A stretch of 64,000 bases of DNA from Dicyema japonicum. Taxonomy: Eukaryota > Dicyemida > Rhombozoa > Dicyemidae. Shown piece by piece: positions 55,937-64,000 of the stretch. Below the pieces are notes generated by a model. It was given only the letters and a program-made list of their open reading frames with translations, was not told the origin of the DNA and searched no databases. A program made the position numbers and the translations under genes. Numbering within the stretch: position 1 is the first letter of the stretch; each line of letters opens with the position of its first letter. Location: assembly GCA_011109175.1 (NCBI GenBank), contig RDEW01000021.1, forward strand, positions 321,080 to 385,079, read 5' to 3'.

Positions 55937-58900
55937 AGGATTCTTCAACATTGCCGTTACAAGCAGATCAGTTAATCAGGGATTATGCCGGTTTTTTTAG
56001 TCATAATTGGTAGACGAACGAGATCTCATACAGGAGAAGACATTTGTTAAGTGGATTAACTCTCGTCTCTCGAAGGTATAGAAATTACTAATTTAAGACA
56101 AATACGAGAATCAAAGATCTCTTCTCTGATTTTAGGGACGGCCTCAACCTGATCTTGTTGGTGGAGCAGTTGACTGGGGAACATTTGGTAGACACTCTTT
56201 TTGTAACCTTTGCAGGAGAGAGAAAGGGGGAAGCGGGATATACAGATATTAAACAACATCACAACCGCCTTTGATTACCTGGCTAAGAAAAATGTGGTAG
56301 TTTTACTTATTTCAGGTGAAACTATACAACATTGAACCTCTTCAAATAATGAAGGGAAACAGAAAACTCACTTTAGGACTCATCTGGGCCATTATACTAC
56401 GTTTTCAAGTATAAGATGGGAAAATTATTCCAGATGCAAGTGATGCTTAACACTGGACAGACTCAGAACATAAAGAAAGCTGTTTTGAATCTGGTGAATA
56501 CATATATTTGCAAATACTCGAGCGTGCCTGTTAGCAACTTCACTACCTCGTGGTACGACGGGAAAAACCTGACATATTTGGTTTACCACCCAAACAAGAC
56601 TGAAATAGACCTTCAACAAGTCATGTCGATGACCGACAAGGAGAGAATTCAATTTGTGTTTGAATTTGCCTACAAAAATTACGGAGTTGATTGTCTTTTG
56701 GAGGCAGAAGGTTTATGTACGGATTTACCGTAGATTTGGAGTCCCAAAAGGTGGATGAGCAGTCTGTAATGACTTATGTCTCCACTTTGTGTTCAGCTAT
56801 CAAGGATTCTACTGATTTGAACGTTCGGTTATGATTTATCTTAGAAAGTGAGGGAAGATTATAAAATGATAACAGACTGGATGACTTTTTACGACGAAAA
56901 GTTCAGAAAGGTGATGGAAAATGACAACCTTGAGGAGTTGGAATCAGAAAACATTGTAGTCAAAGTCTCTAAATTACAGAATGTTAACTTTTTTTGTCGT
57001 TTCTTGACGGAAAGCAAGGATAATCAGGCTAAAATAAATGAATTAAGCGAAAAGGTTGCAATCTAAAATTACCAGAAACTTGAAATTAAGCAAATATACG
57101 GAGAATCCGACAAGAATCTAATCCACCACATGAATATCAATATCCACAAGCTCCAGGAGTTATACTCTGAGGCCAGTGCTAAATATGATAGGTTGGAGCA
57201 GTAGTTTACCCTAGCATGGCAAAAATCCACAAGAAAATATCTCAATATTACACAATCCTGCAGGAAAAGCTCATGCGAGTCAGCTTAAACCTAAATGAGG
57301 TCATGATGGCTTTAATATGTAGTACGAGAATGCGGAAAACGTTAATATCAGTGATTATGATGGTTTAATGAGGGTTGTTGAGGAGATTGAGGTAATATGC
57401 CAGGACAGAAATACAAATATGCCTATGGTGAGTGAAATAGAGTTAGTTTACGAATTACCACAGATTTGTGAGAATTACAGCCAAAATTGAGGAATTCAAG
57501 AGTGCTATTAATAGCAAAGTGCATTCCATCAAAGAATCTGACAGTCAAAATCAGAGAATATTAACAGAACTGCACGATTATATGGACCCTAAGCTGGAGC
57601 AAATCCAGAATTGCCTTCAAGAAGTTAAAGGCCGGGTTATTCTTAGATTGAGTCCCTCCATTATCACGGAAATTTGGAAAAATGCACTACACTGATCAGT
57701 ATGTTGGACCAAGATCAATTTATTCCCATCCGGAAGTACCTAAGTGATCGGACAACGAGTTTTACCAAGGAAAGGTTCCGAGACTACTTATTTCCAGGAT
57801 CCTATACTACGGTGAACAAACTGATGTTTTGCAGAAAAGGCTGGACTCTCTGGTCGATCAAATTGAGAAGGCTAAGAAGTCGTTTGAAATGTAGTTTGTT
57901 GTAATAATACTAAGGAGTGAACCTGATTCATCCAATAGGAATAGTTTTGCTGACTCATTTGATTTGGGTCAGGTTGTATGGAGTGTGGTTATGCTAGAAA
58001 GTGAGAAATGATGAGTATGAATCACTTGGGAGAAAAGACGTGGAACTTGAACTCACCAAACTGGATGAATTGACTACCAATTTGACGTCTCTGGTCGGAC
58101 AGGAGGAAAATCCAGGGAGAATGAATGTATTTAACCGTGATTTAGTTAACCTCCACAATTCTCAGCTTGTAAGCTTAGTAGTTATGTCACAGACTGCGAG
58201 TTGTGCAGTAAAGGATCAAATGTGCTTTAATGAGGATTACTTTTGCCGACTTTTTGGAGAGATTCGTAAATGTGATGGTATTCGTGAGTCTATCGAGAAT
58301 GAAAAGTGGCACAATATTAACTTGGATGTCTCCTCCTGTTTTGCTAGATTCTCAGTTTTTCTATTAATTATATTTAGCGGGAAAATTGTGACCCTGATCT
58401 TTTCAAGGAGGGTTTCAACATTGCCAGGGAATCCCCCAGTTTGGTAGACTCTGTGATGGTACGACATTGTGGGTATTTAGAAATGTTTGAATAAACTTTA
58501 CATATCGACACGTGCTTATAACAGGTCGATGGAGTGCTGTGTTGTGCACACAGGCTATATCACTGATCTATACCAAGTGATGACTTTTATTATTCTTAGT
58601 TTCGGATTTTGTTGAATAACTCAAAGAAGTGGTTGCAGGAAAGACACGATAACTTGAAGAAGTTTTCGGGTCAAATTTCCCGTTCAGAAGACATTGCGAA
58701 CGTGGAAAAGCAGATTAAGGTAGTCGTCTACCAAATGTGCTAGAAACTGTACGAGGATGTCTGTGATTACTACCAGGAAATTTATAAGCTGAAGTACCTG
58801 GCCAGCAGGGTTGTGGCCATTAATAAGAGAAAATCCGTCACAAATGAGACCGAGGGATATATCATAGCTGAACCAAACGATTTTATTACTGTGAGTGACT

Positions 58901-61900
58901 GTTCTGTTGAGAAAGGGGTAACAATTCTTGAACAATTAGACGGAACCACATGGAAGGTATTATGGCTTGATATGTAAGATCAAATCACCTGAGAGATCAG
59001 TTAAGTCTTGCTATGTCTCTTTCTTTGGGTCGGACTCTGATATTATTGGGCGAGTGGAGAAGGTGGTCACATTTTGGGAGAAACTACGAATGAATTGTGT
59101 GAATCTGACCAGAGACATTAACCAAAATTCTACAAATTTCTCGAATACGGAAATGTTGAAGCAGGATTATTGTGAAGAGATCCAGAGTTTTTTTAATCTC
59201 GCCGTTAGTTCGATTGAAGAAAATTTCAAAGAGTTTCTTTCCATCGGTACCTCAGAGCTCTACGAGGAGTCCAAAGTATTCATAAATAACGATGTCAGAG
59301 TCTGTTTGAGTTGATGGAGGACCGTATGATGACTTTGTCGGATAATAAGTTTTCCTTCAATTTGCAGAACGACAAGGACTTCAACAGCCTCAATGAACTG
59401 GAAAGCTTCATTTTTAATAGTATGGAAAAATGCCGGGAGTACAAAATAAAGTTCAATTTCAACTCAACCATAGAATGGAGTTGTCCATGGAAATGCAGGA
59501 AAAGGGTAGAGAATGCATAGACATCTTGGCTGAGTATAATTCTCTATTGGAAGAGCCTGTCAATATAACAGTCGATAATTGTAATGAAAAGTACTCCTAT
59601 TATACCGTAATATTGGTTTATATGTAGAAAATTCTCTCACAACTAAAAAATGATAGTATTATCAGCGGAAACATCAGGGATATCAAAATTTCATATCAAT
59701 TTGTAACGTTGTATCAACCATCCACGTGGTTAACCGACGACGTTGATTTCCTGACAAGTCAATACCAAAAAATCACCTCAGAATTTGAAAAAATGTATTC
59801 TTTTAACTGATTTTGACAGAATTTATTCGATTGAGAACTTTATCAATCAATTCTTCTCGATTATGAACAATCACATTCAAATTGACAGTTTAATCCGCAG
59901 ATTGGAGGACACCGTGTTGACAGAGGAAACTGACTGGGATAAGGTAACTGAAGAAGTCACGGAGTTGTTCTCCGCTGTGGAAAAAGAAAACAGTTTTATC
60001 AAGGAAATGGGGACTTTTAATGTTAGAAATATTACTAATCAATGTAGAATTCGTTAAATTATGGAAGTGACCCTTATTTTAGTTATATCATAAACGATGT
60101 CATCAAGCCTCAAAGAAGCGGGCTTTTAAGATTATTTAAGGATTTTACGTTGTGTGACAAAAACCTTGTTAGTAGGATTATTGATTCCTAGAATGTGAGT
60201 AATACTCTTGCTTGTATGATCGAAGAATTTTTGGGTGCTAATAGTGAACTGACTGTAGATGCTATAGCTTCCTCCGTTGGTGGTTATGGAGATGAGCTTG
60301 AAAGACTAGGTTTATTAGTAATTATTGATAGGTAAAGCTCAAATTGATGAGTTTGATGCTAAAGTCAGAGAACTGGAGGAAAGTTGTAAAAAGTTTGAAT
60401 TGCTGGATGATATTTATGAAATATTTCCAATTATAAGCACTTTGAGAGTATTTTATTACACATTCTATTTTGTAGAATAATTTAAACGAATGTGAGTCCA
60501 TGAAATCAGAATTAGAAAAAATTTCAGCAAATATGCCAAATTTGGAGAATAGTAGTGTCATATTTACAATGGTAGAAGTTGGGAAGTGCGTAGACTTAAT
60601 CGAGGATTTAAGGGACTGGATTTTTGGTAAGATTGAGACCTTTGAAAATGTGTCAAATACTATGAAGGAAGTGCTCTCTTCATTTGAGGACATTAGCCAT
60701 AAGGTGGATGTTATGGAAGGCCCTGAATTGTCGATTGAGGACAAATTATCCTTGGTGGTAGAAAATATCAAACAACTTGAATTAAATCTCGAACAGTTTA
60801 ACAGGACAACTGCCAAAATAGATTCTATAGTGCCCAGTTTTACGGAATCTGGATGTACTTCTTTAAGAGATCTTAGAGACAACGTGGGTAGATTTTTGTG
60901 TTATTATTAGAAAATGAAATCTTGGGAGAGCTGGAAAAATCAAAAGCAGAGTTTGAACGACTTAGCAAATTCAATGATTTATTTGAGTCAGTAAATTTGG
61001 TTTTGAAAGATTTCAACAGTCGTCCAAGAAACGATGAACTCACAGAGGCCGAATTACTGGTTTCGATTGGTTATTTATTCTGTAGTCCAAAAGGACTGAG
61101 GAAATAGAATTTTTCAAAAAGATGTGCAATTACTTTAAAGAGTTATTTGACTTGTATTCCCACTGTGATGAACCGAAATTTTGTGAAAATATCGAAGAAT
61201 ATATGACAATTCTGTGCAGTAATATTAGAACGTGTCAGGATTCCATTGCTTTTATTGAGAAGACTGTCCCTACCTTAATGCTACAATATGTTTGTATGTT
61301 GTTTGACAAGTTTGGTGTTTTCGCCAACGATTTTAATGCCGGCAATTTGAAGGTTTGCTTTTGATTATTTCATTTAAATTTAGGATTTGCAAGCAACTGC
61401 CGATTTTCTGAAGGTTAACTTTGCTAGTGTGAGTTCAATTTTGTCGGAAAACGAGTTATTTGGCTCTCCTGGGCATTCTGAATTGCTCAACAAAATCAAT
61501 TTAATGGTTTCCGTTGTTGATGAAATTTCCACTGAAATTGAGGGAAATGTGGACTTAGAAATCCAGGTTTGCGTTGTGGGGTGAATCTAGATTGAGGAAG
61601 AGAAGAAACCCGACTATAAGAGTATTTTGGAGGAATTACGTCGGATAACCTTTGATGAGGTTATTCTCGCCGATCTCATAAAAGCTGGGGATGATTTACT
61701 CGATAATAACACATGTCCACGGATCCAAGACATTTGTAGCAAATTCAAATACTCCGTCAGTGTAATATTGTTCATAATTTCTAGTCCCCCAGTTCATTGA
61801 TGGATGACTTATCAGAGGTGCCCAAAACTGAGAAGAAGCTGAGGTTTCAAGACATGTCTCAAGATTGTTTAAAATCCGTGGGATCCGTTGATAACTGCGA

Positions 61901-64000
61901 GTCCAAAGATAATGTAAGTAAAATTCATGATTTTCAGTTGGTGAAACTAATTGATGAAGCAATTGACTACTTTGTTGGAATACAGACCGATTTGTTGACC
62001 ACTCACAACATTCACTATGAATATTACAGTCTTGGGGAGTATTTGGACCACAACAAAGTTTTTTGGTTGATAAACGTAGACAATTATGTGTGAAGTTGAC
62101 TTACGTAAGACTGAAGTACAGGAATTGTTAAAACAATCCCAAAATCAGATATTTAATAACGGAAAACTTGACTTTTCCCTTAGAACCAAGGGAAAGAGAC
62201 TGGAGTGCCTTATTACTAAAGTTATAAATCAGTGTTTGAAGAACTGTCAATTCGCCAATGAACTGATAACATCCCTTAAACAGTGGATTCAGTACTACGA
62301 CCAGTTTGATTTTAACTACAACGAGCTCTCATCCAAATTAGAACTCGTGGTTGAGCCATCCAAGACTTTGCAAGGATTGAAACGACAGCAAATTGAATGC
62401 GATGTAATTTGTCTGTAGATTGCAGGAAATTTTGCAAGGCTTCAGAGACTTGAAGTCAACTGTGGAGAATTTGAAGATAACCAGCTCACTAATGTCAGTT
62501 CACATGCCATCTGATGCGACTGTGGCTTATAAAGACGAACTTAAAGGGTGTGATGCTCTTTGTAGTGAATTTTCCTGCAAACTGAATAATACTATACATC
62601 TTGTCCGAGACGCAATGTCAGCACACATATCTGTTATATTTGGTGGATATTCTAGGTGGAGGATGAGTTGAATGACGTAGGTAATATTCTCTCAAGAATA
62701 TACGATAAGACACAAAAACTTGATTTGCACAAAAATAAGTTACTCCAGAATTCCGAAATATTGTACTATTACCAGGAGATTGAGGTTACTGGTTTATCTG
62801 ATCGCAGGAACTGGAGTCCATGACTGTTTCCGCCAAGAAGACCTTAAAAGTGATATTCTCTAAGATCCCCGTGGAGGACCAGAATTATATTGACCGTAAG
62901 TCTATTAATATTGATTATAATGTCTGTTACACATATTTCTACTATAGAACTGAATGAAAAGAACGACATGATTGCTACGATTGATGCGAGTCTGGAGGAA
63001 CTGAAGACCGCCATGCAAGTCATCCTCAAAAACATGAATGAATTTTACGATAAATATCACCATGTGGAGTCGCTAGTTGAAAATTTGGACTCTCAGCTTG
63101 ACAGATTCAGTGAGCTTTATTCGAGTGACATTTCATCTCAATTGGGCACTCTGGAGGTTGTAATGGTTGTTATTTCAGTCATTTTCTGCTTACTTTGATG
63201 AGATTGAAAGTGAATACGGGCTTTTGAAGGAAATTTCTGACAATTCTTCCTGTTTTTTGTCCAACATAAATAAATTTGAAATTGACGAAAAGTGCCTCTC
63301 AATTGGGACTGCATTGTCCAAGTTGAAAAATGAATATGTCACCAAACTGGGCAACTATCGACTACTCTTCAGCCAAATGGACTTAATTCACGGCGAAATC
63401 AATGTATTAGCAGGATTGATTCCTTAGAATTTACTAGAATGGCTGCAAGATATTGAACCTGACGTTGAGACAGTAGTGGGGACAGAGTCTGATGAACAAA
63501 ATGTAGTAAAACTGCTTGAGGGCACAAATGTAGTGATATTAAGCATTTCTAAAGGATATAAGGAAAATGATTTTGCCCAGATATAACAAAGTGAACAGTT
63601 TGACATTGGAGACTGGTCACATGCTCAAAATGGCTGAGGCAAACGATATCGAGGACTTTGCGAGGTCGGTAGAGGACGTTGATATGAGGTTTTCTGATAC
63701 CTTAAAGACAATCTCCGATCGTGAAGTTTGCCTGCAAGTTATTTGTAGTACCAACTCCAAATCCAGGCTATTAACTACGGTCACATAATGAAGGCTTTGG
63801 AGGAGGCTAATAAGTGGATAATAACAACGTTGGATGTGATCTCTTCTATCCACTCAAATGTAGACGACATTCAAAGTATTGAAATCGACCTTTATAGAAT
63901 CAAGGTAAGTGGAAGTGATCACATTATAGAATATATTTGTGGAGGTTGAGGCACATGAGGGAAATATGGAACGAATCAAGGAGTCGGCCTCTGTGTTCTT
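55937..64000 (+). CDS. Giant spectrin-superfamily protein: tandem CH domains plus long helical rod (partial)
   Basis: Actin-binding cytoskeletal protein. First visible exon EDSSTLPLQADQLIRDYADE joins across a 23-nt intron (55,991-56,013) to RDLIQEKTFVKWINSRLSK and IKDLFSDFRDGLNLILLVEQ (CH1), then ITTAFDYLAKKN, VKLYNIEPLQIMKGNRKLTL and GLIWAIILRFQ. CH2 follows: VSNFTTSWYDGKNLTYLVYH, then VDCLLEAED joined through the 23-nt intron 56,711-56,733 to LESQKVDEQSVMTYVSTLCS. From about 56,850 to the end there are only amphipathic helical exons (for example FRKVMENDNLEELESENIVV; CVDLIEDLRDWIFGKIETFE), as in spectrin-repeat rods, separated by many tiny introns. More than 7 kb of rod is present with no stop of the gene. 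Spectraplakin, nesprin, dystrophin and beta-heavy spectrin all fit. The start is not certain. Confidence 0.88.

Overview
KIND OF ORGANISM. The window is nuclear DNA of an animal: AT-rich, full of decayed transposons, with host genes cut into small exons. The genes are metazoan signalling and housekeeping families: MYPT-type phosphatase targeting subunit, SNIP1, class-2 DYRK kinase, PITHD1, NFU1, a novel-type PKC (C2-C1-C1-kinase), a spectrin-superfamily giant protein with two CH domains, and an UNC5-like Ig receptor fragment. Their introns are extraordinarily short: nearly every intron I could place by protein continuity is 20-29 nt, mostly 22-26 nt, with GT...AG ends. In an animal this points to a dicyemid mesozoan, a group known for introns of about this size. 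That assignment is inference.

LAYOUT. 1-0.75 kb: 3' part of a Buster-like hAT transposon. 1.5-2.4 kb (-): UNC5-like Ig receptor fragment. 2.4-4.6 kb: non-coding with a LINE scrap. 4.64-6.53 kb (+): MYPT homologue. 6.5-16 kb: transposon graveyard (LINEs with two endonuclease types, pogo/Tigger, and a 2.3-kb hAT-like element with a perfect 8-bp target duplication carrying a nested LINE). 16.03-16.61 kb (-): SNIP1, plus a 76-bp SNIP1 patch pasted into a LINE scrap at 15.3 kb. 16.9 and 24.1 kb (-): tRNA-Phe pseudogene and intact tRNA-Phe(GAA) in a shared duplication. 19.34-20.88 kb (-): DYRK. 21.1-23.1 kb: minisatellite, hAT MITE, LINE, fold-back repeat. 24.35-25.18 kb (+): unrecognised two-exon gene. 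27.19-27.89 kb (+): PITHD1, with an assembly duplicate after it. 29-36 kb: repeats, LINE ORF1, hAT and a 653-base gap. 36.35-37.98 kb (+): unrecognised helical gene. 38-43 kb: repeats and LINE/hAT pieces. 43.1-44.25 kb (-): possible DET1-like gene. 44.3-45.2 kb (+): LINE. 47.51-48.23 kb (+): NFU1. 49.10-51.49 kb (-): novel PKC. 51.5-54.7 kb: LINE pieces and a pogo-like inverted-repeat element. 55.94-64.0 kb (+): CH-CH plus helical-rod giant gene running off the end.

ASSEMBLY. There are eleven single-N positions. Nine are flanked by near-identical copies of the same sequence, so they look like joins between overlapping contigs that were not merged. The apparent duplications there, including the second PITHD1, are probably artefacts.

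HOW THE GENES RELATE. They are independent, unlinked functions: contractility/cytoskeleton (MYPT, CH-rod protein), kinase signalling (DYRK, PKC), RNA processing (SNIP1), Fe-S assembly (NFU1), and proteasome-associated or ubiquitin-related functions (PITHD1, perhaps DET1). No operon-like logic is visible. The most unusual content is the intron architecture (with a few boundaries that break the GT-AG rule) and the SNIP1 templated insertion. I did not find a convincing new multi-gene system.
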